A DNA stretch of 64,000 nt from Seiridium cupressi (taxonomy: Eukaryota > Ascomycota > Sordariomycetes > Amphisphaeriales > Sporocadaceae): contig JARVKI010000024.1 in NCBI GenBank assembly GCA_036674765.1, positions 124,001-188,000 of the forward strand. Reading direction: 5' to 3'. Made by a program: the position numbers and the translations under genes. The notes under the pieces were generated by a model that was not told where the DNA came from, ran no database searches, and saw only the letters and a list, made by a program, of their open reading frames with translations. Of this stretch, positions 32,606-44,200 are shown piece after piece (the stretch's first letter is position 1; every line of letters begins with the position of its first letter).

Positions 32606-34890
32606 TTAGCACGAGTCCAGTGGGCAGCCGACTTGAGTGCCATAAACATCGCCACCGACACCGCCAAGCTGCAGTGCAGCACCAATAACACCTCCTAAGC
32701 CCTCGCCTGCGATAAGACCAGCTGCCACAGCGTAGCAGTATGTATCGTAGCCCGCCCGCTTCTTTCTCATCCAAGCGTAGCTAATCACTGCACCCAACAA
32801 CGTTGCAGTGCTGTAAACCGTCTGTGGTATCACAAAGGCCACGCCTACAGCCATCCAGTTTGGCAGGTAGGGTCGGTATTTCTCCCGGTCACCAGTTAAG
32901 TATATGCTCTTGAGTACGACTTGTATGATCGCAATACCTCCCAAGACGCATGCGAAGATGCCCGAGGACAGCGGAATGGCGAGATTGTCCACAGTGACTG
33001 CTTGGGCAACGGCACGCCACGCAGTCACGGATGGCGCCGAGAATGCGCAGTTCGTATAGTCATCTGGGTGGATGATGCATGGATAGGCAGATGTAAATAA
33101 AATGAAGACGCCAGGTGCCACGAACATGGCGGCGATAGCACCAATCGCTTGCGCGTAGAACTGTTTCTTCGGCGGCGTCTTTAGTAGGAAACCGGTACGG
33201 AAGTCCGACGTCAATTCTTGTGACATTTCAGCAGCGCCTGAAGCGATGCTTCCGGCAACCAGATTCACAGTTTGCGCCTGTGGTATCGTGAGTCCCTGAC
33301 CGGACGTGATGCCGCCGAAGACGAGCTGGGCGGCATTAGCACTGGCTGTCAAAGGTGCAATATCGGTAACGCCGGCTCCATGAATGCCTAAGAAGGCAAA
33401 GAAGATGCCCAAGATTGACGCGAGCAGAGCCAATCCGGCATTGACGTTGAACTGCACTTCCGAGATAATGCAGGCAACGGCCATCATGGCTATTGTACCT
33501 CCGCCCCAGACCCAATTCGGGACTTGATCCTTTTCTTCGGCGGGGTCTTTTGTCTGGAACACGTTCTCGTCGAACATGCTTGTCGGGCATTGGCGTGGTT
33601 CGTTTCTGAGGTACGTCCTGCTGCGGCCGCCCTTTCGTCGCATGAAGTCCATTGTTGTGTTTTTCCATGCGTATTTCATGCCATGATAGAATATTCGCCA
33701 GTGAACCAACAGCTCGACCAATGAGCAGCAGACAAGTACCGCGACTCCTGGCCACAAGAACCAATAACGCGGCGATGGTGTAAAACTGGGCTGCTCCACG
33801 TCGGCCATTGAGGAGAAAGTAACAGCTTCATGCCATCGCTCGCTGTCGGGTGCGAGCGCTTTGCCGATGCAGACCCCGTAATGAACCAAGATGGGTCCAA
33901 GAATACCCCATGCGAAAAGAGTTCCGCAGAACATTGAAATGGCCGTGTTCATCCCAACCAGCATACCGCTTCCGATGAAGGCCGGTGTCCATTGAATTGA
34001 CCACCCCCAGTTCTCGACAAATATTGCTACATTGTTGTAGTTTCCCCAGATGAAGAACCAGGTGAATACGTGCCATTCATACAGAATTCCAATCGCATAA
34101 TAGGAGACGACTCGCTGGATAAAGGCGCCCAGAAAGGAAATGAGCAATGTTTTGATCCGTCTCATCGCCTGGACACTTTCACTTCGAGCAGCGTGCATCG
34201 ATTGGATCGTGACGGCCGTAGCAGTACTGGGAAATGGTTAGCAAAGTCTAGATGATGGTATTCAGTCGAATGAGAAACCTACGGAGTGGGGAAAACGAGG
34301 CGCAACTCTCGCGCCATATTGACGATGAAGAACTTGCGAAGCGGGATAGCAAAACACAACCCGAAGAATGAGCAGATCAGGGTCAACGTTATGATCTTCG
34401 GAAAGTCGTTCCCAGGGTTCTGAGACAACAGATCTAGCTGGTACATGGCAGGAAGGCCTGCGGTGAATAGACCTCCTAGACCACCTGCGCCGGCTGCAGT
34501 TGCTTGAATGATTGAATTCTCCTTGGGTCCGAATGGCGCTCCCATGATTGCCACATTGGGAAAAAGTTTTGTGAGCAGTTTGACGATGCCATAGCCGAAG
34601 ATGGCACCAAACATCGATGCGCCGAACAAAAAGCCAGTCTTTAGTCCCAGGTAAATGTTGGAGGCATTGACCAATGAACCGAGTATAATTCCAACCACAA
34701 TCGCCCGTGCCGTTAGCGGGTTTCCTTCTACCGGAGCACCCTCGATATCTGGCAGCGGTTGGTAAAGGTCGAGAACCCGCGGCGTGACATCGTATATCTT
34801 CTGGTCATCGACTATGGTTCCCAACTCAATGGTGTCTGGAATGGATGTAACATCCGGGGGCACGTCTTCTGAGTGCCTTGGTTGTGGCAT
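32606..34890 (-). CDS. OPT-family oligopeptide/metal-chelate transporter
   Basis: Plasma- or endomembrane proton-coupled OPT transporter. Exon 1 is 34890-34283 and exon 2 is 34226-32606 (intron GTAGGT...CCCAG); 2229 nt, 742 residues, normal for the family. I use the ATG at 34890; the frame upstream begins with TTG only. After an acidic N-terminus come GNPLTARAIVVGIILGSLVN and NIYLGLKTGFLFGASMFGAIFGY, the family's first helices. Later hallmarks are FIQRVVSYY, IFVENWGWSIQWTPAFIGSGMLVGMN and TSGQGLTIPQAQTVNLVAGS. The subfamily looks closer to the YSL-like branch than to Isp4 peptide carriers, so the cargo may be peptide, glutathione or metal chelate. It is tail-to-tail with the GPI-protein gene (230 bp gap). 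Confidence 0.92.
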
Positions 34891-35794
34891 TGTTGTTCGA
34901 AGTCGCAAGGAAACTTACGAAGACGACCAAGTTCGAGAAACATGTGGGCACACCGGGGTAATTAACTAATCTGATCGGCAACGACAACATGCCAGCTTCG
35001 CGTTGTGCTCAGCACCTTGACTCATAGAGCCTGCTGACACTTCAACGCTCGGTGGTATACGGGGTATTGTGGGTTCGCAGTGAGCCCGAAGGCCAATGAA
35101 GCCAGATGGGCGACGTCCGAGTATAGAAGCGTCGCCTCGGAGGTAGCAGCTGATGCTCGGGAGAGACCGATATGAGGTAGATCAGCAGCCTCACAGAACG
35201 GAGAATACTGTTTAGTCGCATGCAACAATGGCCTCTCGCCTCTACCACAGCAGACTCTCTGCAGGTCAGGCAGATTGACTAGTCGCTGAGAGAGCCAAGA
35301 AGCCAAGACCTGCAGATACTAGGGCTTGGCGAGGCCTGGGAATGCGCAGAATATAATTGGGGTCGGAACTCGGCACGGCGTCTGTAGTATGACCTGGCGC
35401 AGATGCCGGTGAGCCGGTACGAGAAAGTGGAGCATTTTGTGTAAGACACTGCGGCAATGCCGTGTTTCCGGTAAAGCTGATATTTAGTCATTTATAGTGT
35501 TGATGGCTTCTCTCACATGTCGCTTTTCCCAGGTCTCCAAAAAGCAACTTTACAATGTAGGTATCGCAAATTGAAATGTAGAGGAAGCGAAGACCTTCCC
35601 CAGGAAGCTGAGAGCTCAGTCCGGTGGATCCTGCAGGGTCGGTGTTGCCGGGGGCGTCATGCCTTGCGATCAGTCGTCGTTCGACTGAACTGAACGTTAC
35701 CTCACTAGCAAAATTCTACTGTAAGAGGCGATTTTTAGCTTCACCCGAACACGCTAAGTTGACTGTATACTCAATCCCAACTACATCTACCATC
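34891..35794. other. Divergent promoter region, OPT transporter / dioxygenase
   Basis: 0.9 kb between divergent starts. Minus-strand frames around 35022-35491 have no family match. The dioxygenase frame is open upstream to 35624 without homology and is read as 5' UTR. Confidence 0.45.
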
Positions 35795-36701
35795 ATGCCA
35801 AGCACAGGACGTCAGCTGCCAAGACGAGGACTGAAGCCGGCTTCTTCCGATCCGCAATTGACCGTGGTCGAGCTGTCGGCAGAAGAACTGAAAAGCAAAA
35901 AGATAGGCTCGCACAACCTCCAAGCAGCAGTCGAGGCTCTGCATAGGGATGGTATAGTGGCCTTGAAGAATGCCGTGGAGGTGGAACACCTGGACAAGTT
36001 GAATGCGCGCATGGTCCCAGAGGCCGAGGAACTTTACGCCAGACCCACCACTCATCGTAATTTCGGCAATAGTACTGGGAACATTCAGCAAGAGCCGGTC
36101 CTGGAGGACGGCTTCATATTCGAAGATGTCTTGGCAAATCCATGGGCAACCGATGTTATCCAATGTATGCTGGGCCCTAGGCCAACTCTCCGATTCTACA
36201 GCGCCAACACGGCTTTCAAGGCAAGCGGACGACAGCCTCCCCACATTGACGTTCACTTTGATTTTCCGAAGATCCCTTTCGGCTATTGCGTGAACATCAA
36301 CTTGGTTGACACGTCCCCTGAGAATGGATCTACTGAGGTATGGCTGGGAAGCCATGTGGATGCCAGTGTCGAAGATCTCAACAGATACGACATAATTGAT
36401 GACGGCGTTCTGAGCGAACGTCGGAAGATCAGCCCGCCCGTTCAACCTACGCTTCCCAAAGGCTCGCTTATCATACGCGACTTCAGACTGTGGCATGCTG
36501 GTATGCCCAACAAGACAGACGAGCCCAGGGTGATGCTTGTGTCGGTACAACTGGTATAGGAGCAACCTCAACATGAAGTTGCCTGCCAACGTCAAGGATA
36601 AGATTGAATGGGGAGATCTAGTACCGTGTGTAGATTGGATGCCTGAAGGGTATGATTATTTGCAGGGAGCGCATGTCCACGACTTTGTGCTCCAACCATA
36701 A
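35795..36701 (+). pseudogene. Phytanoyl-CoA dioxygenase-like gene with 3' frameshift
   Basis: Fe(II)/2-oxoglutarate dioxygenase of the PhyH family. From the ATG at 35795 (MPSTGRQLPRRGLKPAS) the frame stays open to the TAG ending at 36559 (254 residues). It carries the facial-triad HxD in PPHIDVHFDF and the distal His in RLWHAGMPN, with KGSLIIRD before it. Immediately after VMLVSVQ the family continues with a Trp-Tyr-Arg segment. This is present one base out of frame (about 36550) as WYRSNLNMKLPANVKD, running open to TAA at 36699-36701 (...HDFVLQP). No splice sites explain the switch. Either a one-base indel truncated about 50 residues or there is a sequence error. The catalytic core is upstream of the break, so partial function is possible. 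Confidence 0.75.
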
Positions 36702-37113
36702 GAGGAGAATAGTAAACCTTGATGTTGAGCCTTCCTTGGCGATACATATACTCAAACTCGTGTAACATCTGTCACTGTAGCATCTTGGCACCAGCGTTTA
36801 GTATAGATTCGGCGTTCCGTTGCCGGACGCAGATCCCTGCCGTGAACCATGTCAAGCATAGTCCATAGCTCAGATTGTAGTAGGTGCATCCTTATGATTT
36901 TATTTTAGTCTGGTTCTTCGATGAAAAATGAGAACCTTGGACTCTGTAATGAGAGACACACCCAACACCTCACCTCAGAATGGGATTGCTAATCCAAAAG
37001 CAGCTTTAACTAGATAGCCCTGACAGTACGCGCATTTGAATTAGATCTACTCATAGGCGTCTAGTTGCCAATTAATAAACTATTGAAAAAAAAAAAAAAA
37101 AAGGCACTACTGA
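36702..37113. other. Intergenic, 17-nt A-run
   Basis: 410 bp with no gene. An A-run at 37086-37102 abuts the relic at 37114. Otherwise nothing seen. Confidence 0.4.
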
Positions 37114-37560
37114 CTATGATGTTTCTAACCCCATGTCAGGCTCGATAATCATCTCTCTAATAATTTCAAAATACTGTGCTGCTGACAAGACACCAAAATC
37201 ATGACCCGGGCCTCTCTTACCTGTTCGGATATGACGCCAATACACACGAACACTGTTCCATTGGGTCAATGCCACCTCGGGGGTCAGCGAATTGGTCTCA
37301 GGAACGAGATATTCCCGGATATTCAAGCGCGGGTTCGTAATATCAAACGCGGGGAAATATTATTAGTCAAAAATAACAAGAACCTCCAAGATCTACTCCT
37401 GTACGGCACTTGGTAGACGCTTCCAAAGCTGGAGAGCCAACCAATAAACTAATTTCAAATTACGAGGTAGTTATATCTGATGGACATAGCCAAATACCTT
37501 CGTCGTGTAGAAGTTGCTTCCATTGGAAATGCAATCATCTAGGAACGCTGTTAAGGCAAA
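37114..37560 (-). pseudogene. Short protein-coding relic of unknown family
   Basis: A minus-strand frame at 37326-37114 reads as ordinary protein (EYLVPETNSLTPEVALTQW, then GPGHDFGVLSAAQYFEIIRE). It extends upstream in the same frame as FDITNPRLNIR until in-frame stops near 37360. Further upstream other pieces (FYTTKVFGYVHQ near 37480-37510) are broken by stops, and the DNA becomes AT-rich. No start or intron structure is evident. It may be the end of a mobile-element or repeat-associated protein, but I cannot name it. Confidence 0.4.
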
Positions 37561-37727
37561 CGAAGTGATCTGAAATTTCTCGTGCGAAAGAGATTGAAAA
37601 GTACGGAAGAGCACGAAAAAAGAAGGATTTCCGTTGTCAGATTGGCATGCCTAATGAGCATAATCGGTAATATCAACGAAAGAAAATTTTAAACAAGCAA
37701 AAAGTATTAAAAATAAATAAAAAATAC

Positions 37728-37814
37728 TCCGACACGGGGATTCGAACCCCGGCCACCACGGTCTTCTGTTTTGAATTGAAAACGTGGGATCCTAAACCAC
37801 TAGACGATATCGGA
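37728..37814 (-). tRNA. tRNA-Glu (anticodon UUC) with short intron
   Basis: The minus strand folds as a cloverleaf. Acceptor TCCGATA pairs with TGTCGGA (one G-T). The D-arm region is TCGTCTAGTGGTTTAGGA. Anticodon stem CCACG/CGTGG encloses loop TT-TTC-A, then an intron of about 15 nt and C. The T-arm is CGGGG-TTCGAAT-CCCCG, which includes the B-box GGTTCGAATCC. The acceptor and D-arm resemble fungal tRNA-Glu. Length is 87 nt with the intron between positions 37 and 38, the standard site. A TTTTTT run just downstream (about 37720-37725 on the complementary strand) fits a Pol III terminator. Confidence 0.88.
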
Positions 37815-38267
37815 TGTTGTTGAAGAAGCTGTCGGCTGTTTGGCATTATCCAAGTCACAGAGGAGAAACAAAGAAGCTGAAACGGCAACGGGAAGGCGCA
37901 GCTGGTGAGGCAACAAACGGTCATCAAGCTGAGGCAATAGCAGGACCATCATGCCTGCCATATGAGACAAGTCACTATACTGTAATGCTCGAGCTACCAA
38001 ATAATGCAGAATCTGCCCTTGTCTGAATCAGGTCTTGTGGCATTGGCTACAGGCGCTGCGCTGCGGCCGCGAAGACTCTCGAGGTAAGTGCGAACTCAGC
38101 CATCTGATATTCATCATTTTCAAGCTAGAACCTCTCTAGACTCCACCCTGCGATATAATTCCGTTCGGTCACTGTTACTGAGCCAAACAAAACGCCCACG
38201 ACTGGTGTGTGTAAGAAAGAGAAGGAAAGAAACACCGTCAGTCAACTAGAAAGCCGCACTGACAACT
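37815..38267. other. Intergenic, no gene seen
   Basis: 450 bp between tRNA-Glu and the Cys-rich membrane protein. A plus-strand frame at 37814-38026 overlaps the tRNA end and is not supported. Confidence 0.4.
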
Positions 38268-39065
38268 TCAAATAGAGTGCCACCTGTTCGAAACCTCACA
38301 GCCAGCAATCCTATCACCCCGCCCAGCCGAAGCCGATAACTTTTCCTCGTTCTTCCTCCCCCGGTCCAAGTCCTTCTTCGCCCTCTTCGCTTTCCGCGTC
38401 CAGCATCCAAAAGCCACAACCAAAAACACCATCAGAGTAACTGGTAGCGCGATTGCCAGCTCGATCATGGTCCACCGATCACCAGCACCATCATTGCTCG
38501 AGGCGGCTGCGGTTTTCGGGGTCACGTTGCGCTGCCCGGGTCTGTAGACCTCCGAGAAAGGAGAAATATGGTGGAAGGTCGAGGACGACGCTGAGTTGCA
38601 GCAGCTGGCATTGAGGCCACAACACCAGGCATTCGAGGGGTTGCCGCAAGGCCAGATGTAGGTCTCTGACATACCGGCTTGCTCTGCTCACCGAGAAGTA
38701 GATTTGTCAGTTCTTGTGTTCTCAAGGCCATGAAACATGGAGAGAGTGACAAGCGTAAGAAGGGACAGCATACCATTGTCGACGCCGCAAACATCCACGC
38801 AAGACGCAGGCCAGAGGGGATCCGTACAGCCTTGGACAGAGAAGGCGTTTTCGCCCCCGTCGCTGAGACAGAGATCGTTGTCGAGACAGAAGTCGCTTGC
38901 GCCGCAGCATATGCCAGCACTGGTGCCAGCTTCAAGCTCGCACGGCTGCCAACTCGAGCTTGACTCGTTCTTATGAACATGACCGCTGCGATCGTAACAG
39001 GAGATCATGGCGTGGCTCACGTGAACGAGGAGGGAAATTACGCTTGGAGTCTTGTATACTAACAT
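38268..39065 (-). CDS. Cys-rich secreted ectodomain, single-pass membrane protein
   Basis: Unknown function. Exon 1 is 39065-38774 and exon 2 is 38683-38268 (intron GTATGC...AGCAG); 708 nt, 235 residues. A signal peptide (MLVYKTPSVISLLVHVSHA) precedes an ectodomain with paired cysteines: ISCYDRSGHV, GICCGASDFCLDNDLCLS, GCTDPLWPASCVDVCG, PCGNPSNAWCCG and NASCCNSA. A spacer leads to one transmembrane helix (MIELAIALPVTLMVFLVVAFGCW) and a basic cytosolic tail (TRKAKRAKKDLDRGRKNEEK). This layout is common in Pezizomycotina and resembles wall-stress sensors in outline, but no signalling motif is identified. Positions of Cys pairs across both exons support the splice. Confidence 0.78.
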
Positions 39066-39625
39066 GGCGGTCCTCTAAAAAAAGCTTTCTTGAATTGATG
39101 ATATATCACCTGGCGAGCATGGCAAACAACTCTTTTAAAGTGACGTAGGAACACAAAAGTCGAAGACAACACACTAAAGGAATCATCCTTCCGGGAATGG
39201 CGACGCTGAACTAATGATGTAAAGAACGAGTACAAGTACATGTACCACATTGGACAAACGGTCATGGAGGCTCGCCTCTACACTATCGTCCATTGGTGAA
39301 CGTATCACTTAGGATGACCACGTCGAAACATGAGAGATCTGCTTGTGACCATGTCATGCGAAAGCAATCACATTGGTGTTGGGGAGTACTTGGCGTTCAC
39401 AAAAGCTACAGTGGCGATCTTGAATGGCACGGAATAGTCCAATAGAAAAGGGGTATATTGTTCTAACTAGATTCAAAATAGAGGGATAAGTATCCAGAAT
39501 TGTGGTCAATTGATGACGGATTATGAGTTTTATAACGACTGGATGGCGGTATACGATCAGCATCTCTACCGTGAAATGTACGCATCGCCTGGTCGGATTT
39601 GCATTCCGCTCCCTGATGCCCTCAT
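39066..39625. other. Intergenic, no gene seen
   Basis: 560 bp upstream of the Cys-rich protein gene and downstream of the ammonium transporter. It should contain the former's promoter; nothing else recognised. Confidence 0.4.
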
Positions 39626-41247
39626 CTAAACCATCTCAGCGGGGCTCTTCTCGCCAGTCTTCAGCGAGCTATCGTGGTTCTCGGCAGTGAAGTGCTCGCT
39701 GGGGGAGATGTCGCTGGTGTGACGCTGGAGCTCAACGTAATCGTAAGCAAACTCGCCGAGCTGGCCGTCATCGAGACCAAGCTCCTCCTCCTCAATCGGA
39801 ACACGAAGGCTCAGGCCGGGAATGAAGTTCATGAGGAACAGGATGACGCAGGTCATGACGAACGAGTAAGAGAAGCCAGCGACGGAGTCGGCAATCTGGT
39901 AGCCGAGCTGGACCCAGTTGTGGTTGACCCATCCACCGGGAATCTCAGAGAAACCATCGAGGTGAGCTATGTAGTCACTGCGAGTCATTAGTCCATCAAA
40001 TCCAGAGAATTCAGGGGTGTTAGCGACTTACGCAGCAAAGAAGGCCGTGCAGATGTTGCCAAGCATACCACCGATACCGTGGACGGCAAAGATATCAAGA
40101 GCGTCGTCGATGCCGGTCAAGAACTTGAGCTTGGTGGCAAGATTGCATCCGATACCACCAACGACGCCGAAGACGACCGCAGCCCAGGGAGCAACGTACC
40201 CAGAGCCAGGGGTGATGGCAACCAGACCAGCGACAGCTCCAGAGCAGAAACCAACGGCAGACCACTTCTTCTCCAAGCGGTAATCGAGAAGGCACCAGGT
40301 GATACCACCGACGGAAGCAGCAATGTGGGTAACAATGCAGGCCATGACAGCACGCAGGTTAGCGGCGAGGGCAGAGCCACCGTTGAATCCGAACCACCCA
40401 ACCCACAGGAAAACCGTGCCAAGAATAACGTGAGTTACGTTGTGAGGTCGATAAGGCAGACCAGCGGCCTTGGAGTAGCCGGTGCGCTTGCCGAGCATAA
40501 GAGAGTAAGCGAGAGCGGCGGAACCGGAGGAAATGTGGACCGGAGTACCACCGGCGAAATCGAGACCGCCCATCATGAAGGACCAACCAGTCGAGTTCCA
40601 GGTCCAGTAAGCGATGGGGTCGTAGACGATGGTAGACCAGATGAGAATGAACACGATGCAAGGCAGCATACGAGCGCGGTCAACGGCGGCACCGATGGCG
40701 AGAGCAGGGCTGCAAGTATGTTAGTCAACTGTGCGCGGGCAAGAAGCGTTTATATGGGCTTCATCTTACGTGATAGCAGCGAACATTCCCTGGAAAAGAC
40801 AAAAGAGAAGATCCGGAACCTTGGTGCTGCCGACTGAGGGGGCAGCGAGGGTGTCCATCAGACCGAAGTTGTCGAGGTTACCAATGAAAGCGTTGCCACT
40901 GGTGTGAGTAAAGGCCAAACTGTAACCCCAGAAGAACCATTGAAACATGACCAACGCGACCGACATCATCGACAACCATATCAACGAGAGGGCGGACTTG
41001 CGGCGGGCAAGACCAGAGTAGAAGAAACCGACACCGGGAATCATGAGCAGCACAAGTGCTGACGAGGTCAGGATCCAAGCAAAGTCACCACTCTGTAAGC
41101 AAGACAATTAGCTGAAGCTTCAATGGTGTTGGTGAATTGGATAGAGCATACCTCATAGTAGACGTTTAAGTCCTCGGTGAGCGAGTCACCGCCCGTGGGA
41201 ATGGTGCCATTCTCCGGGTACGGCGTGACATAGAGACCAGCCGACAT
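39626..41247 (-). CDS. Ammonium transporter, Mep2/MepA type
   Basis: Plasma-membrane ammonium permease of the AMT/MEP/Rh family. Four exons: 41247-41152, 41092-40770, 40709-40032 and 39977-39626; 1449 nt, 482 residues. The first exon encodes only the extracellular start SAGLYVTPYPENGTIPTGGD with an N-glycosylation sequon. Core motifs are GDFAWILTSSALVLLMIPGVGFFYSGL, DFAGGTPVHISSGSAALAYSL with the first pore His, and DIFAVHGIGGMLGN with the second pore His. Keeping the first His (not Glu) places it with Mep2-type proteins, which double as nitrogen-starvation sensors in yeast. The acidic C-terminal tail (IEEEELGLDDGQLGEFAYDYVE) is the regulatory region. A TGATAAG word about 400 bp upstream (41643-41649) fits an AreA GATA site. 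Confidence 0.95.
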
Positions 41248-44200
41248 GTTGTCGTGGGTTGGGGCAAAGCGCCGTTACGTTGTCGGACAGGAAAAGAGAG
41301 GTTGAATGTAAATCCTGGTGAAGCGTAGCTTGACCTCGGAGACACTTGCTCAAGGTGTCGTCGCTCCACGGCTAGTATAGTAGGCGTGGAAGGGAAAGAA
41401 GGGCAAGCAAGATCAGCACTTGTTGAGCTGGGCCGGGAGGGTCTGGAGGCTAAATATGACAAGCCATCTGGAGCTCACCCTATGCGCAATCACCGCATAG
41501 GCGAGAGGTACCAAGATGAAAGGTAGCAATGGGCCCATCCAAGACCGCCGCGCGCCATTGAGTGATCGATTCGGATGGATGGGGGATCCCTGGCGGGCCC
41601 ATAAAAGCCTGAGTAGCGGCCATTGAAACTAGTAAGGTGGGCCCTTGATAAGAACCATAAACAGCAACGGTCATCCGGGCGCTGCTGCAAGCCAGGATTA
41701 CATGTACGGGCAAGAGTGCCGCAAGCCCATCAACATCAGGCCTGTTGAGCTATTTTGCTTGGCAAACGTGGGTTGAAAGATGTGGGTTCGCGCTTTGGGC
41801 AATGATGATCATGAGATGCTGGGGATAAAAAGTGAAACGAGTCGACTGGCGTCGTTGCAGCCAATGGATCAACGATCATGGCATCTCCCCGGTCTTTCTG
41901 GGTGGTTGAGACTGGAGGTTCGTGGAGGTTGCCGTCGAGAAATGTCCGCTATAATGGAGCAGGGAGGCAGGATTCTAGAAAGGCGCAATTTAGTGGAATT
42001 CCGGCGGAAAAGCCAATCATGACCAGAAGAGCCGACGACACCGGGATGACTCTCATGGCTAGGCGGATTCGTGAGAGCCGCCAGTGATACTTAGTGGGTT
42101 TGAATCCTTTGCAAGAGGAGTACAGCAAAGGTTTGTAAGACCCCACTAGTCGAGTCGAAATTGCCTTAACCATAGTTGTGCTCGAGAAAAATGTAAGTTG
42201 ACCCGTGCATGCGATGCGCTTGTTGGCTTTGCGTCCTGCAAGGCGACCGGCCCTGATCCTAGAATGAAACGGTGGGCGGCGTAGTAAGAGCGAGGAAGCC
42301 AAATGCCCGCATTGAAACTCTGTTCCCGGGGCTGAGGATTGGTTGTGTTACACAGCAAGCTTATGGCATCGTATACCGTGATTGGGCTTGTCTAAATGCG
42401 GTAGCTGGTGCATCCGGCGGACAAATTGTGCTGGAAACAACAGGATGGGGGTCTTCAATAGACTTAAAATGCTCACGGAAATTCCAATTCCTTGATGCAA
42501 CCACTGAGCGGCGTAGATGTCGCTCAATCGATAAAAGTTTCCCTGCGTCAACACTAAATTAACACGTCGCAGTTGCAGCGCTCCGTTGAGCCTCGAGGTG
42601 ATTACGGCATACCCCGCGCTGAGCTTGTTCCCGCAACGGCCGAATAAGCAGGTCATGCTGTACGACCTCCTGGTCCGCCAGAATTTTCAGCCAGAGATTG
42701 CAAGTGCCTGCACATGTACTTTGCGCAGGAAGAGGAGGCATTGCATCGCTGGTCGAATGCTACCCGTCTCTCGTCGGCGGGCAACCGACAGTGGAGAACA
42801 GATTTCCCGTCTCATCTCCACTTCCCTGATCCCAATTCCGACTTCATCTTTATGTCTATTCTATTCTGCTCGCTTACAGTCTTGGGGATGGAATTGATTG
42901 TGTTGCGAGTATATATTGAGGACATGAGGCTATTGAGTGCCGCTAATCTCGATACCCGTCGTTGCCTAGGTATTTAAGGCTCTTGTAAGACGCGGCACCG
43001 GGCAACAGAGACGGCAGAAAAGCAGCTACACAGCCTGATCACGGGCTATATTGACCCCCATCTGATGGTAATGGCATCGCCATGGCGTCTCGGCGGCGTT
43101 CTCAGCTGAAACTTGGGATGTCCCTTGCTCTTGTACGCAGCCAATATGTACTGACCCTCCATCACCAATATTGGCTCAACTCTGTAAAGGCTAAGGCTAA
43201 GGCTACCCAGTGAACTGAAATCCAGTTCAAGCCCGTCACATCGCCTACTGCTTGGTAACTCGTACCGAACCTCCTCAGGACGAAAGCCGCATTTTCGCTA
43301 AGATGCCAAGCTGTCGGGTCCACCACGCCTAGAGATAAGAGAATACACTGGGCCAATCACAGAGCGCCAGTGTCGAGCTCGAATGCCAACCCCCGGTAGC
43401 ACCACTCAAGCAGCACAATTCATCCCTGCAAACTGCAAAGGGAGCCGAAATGTGCACCTCGGCGCGTCTTCAACTTGATGGCAGCCGACTTCCGTAGTGC
43501 TGCCCGCTACTGCTGCCGAGCGCTCAGGGCGCTGCTTCAGAGTCTGTACACTGGAGCAACACGTTCGTGTGTCGGGAATAATGTCACGCATGGACGCGGG
43601 CCCTTTGCTCACCGACAGTAAAAACACGTGGCTATAGCTGTCATAACGCACGGATTTCGTCTGTTTTCATGTTTCAGACCTGTCTTCCCTGCATGCTTTG
43701 ATCGTCAACGCGCAGAGATCCATCGTCATCCGTCAGCGAATCCTCCTGCACAGGGCCTGACGTACAAGCAGGATATCGGTGATTCGGCGGCAACTACGGT
43801 ATAGAGCTTGAATTACGTAGCTTGGATTTGGTCAAGAACTTGACGCCCAGACTCGCGACGAATCACCGAGCCATCTGGTCGCTATCTGCGAGACTGTCAC
43901 GGCCAATATTCAGTCAGGACCGCCGAGTTTCGCCGCGACCATCACCTTTTAGAGGCATTGGCAGATGTCACCGACGTGCTGCCAATACCAATAGCGCTGC
44001 GATGGCTTTCAAATGATATTGTCTCAACTCAACATCCATTCCATATTTGTAATTCGAGCCTCATACAAACGTTTCTCGAACGTTGGTTTAAGCCTTGTTG
44101 CTATTAAGTAATAGCTACCACTTCTCTGCCCTACGGATATATCACCATCATGTTTGTACGTAATACCCGTCACGACCTCAGGACCCTTCGCGCAGCCAAA

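Noticed and set aside
35771..36595. 274-codon minus-strand frame opposite the dioxygenase
   Set aside because: Shadow frame; all PhyH motifs are on the plus strand.
40079..40837. 252-codon plus-strand frame opposite the ammonium transporter
   Set aside because: Antisense shadow of a membrane protein gene, low-complexity hydrophilic product.
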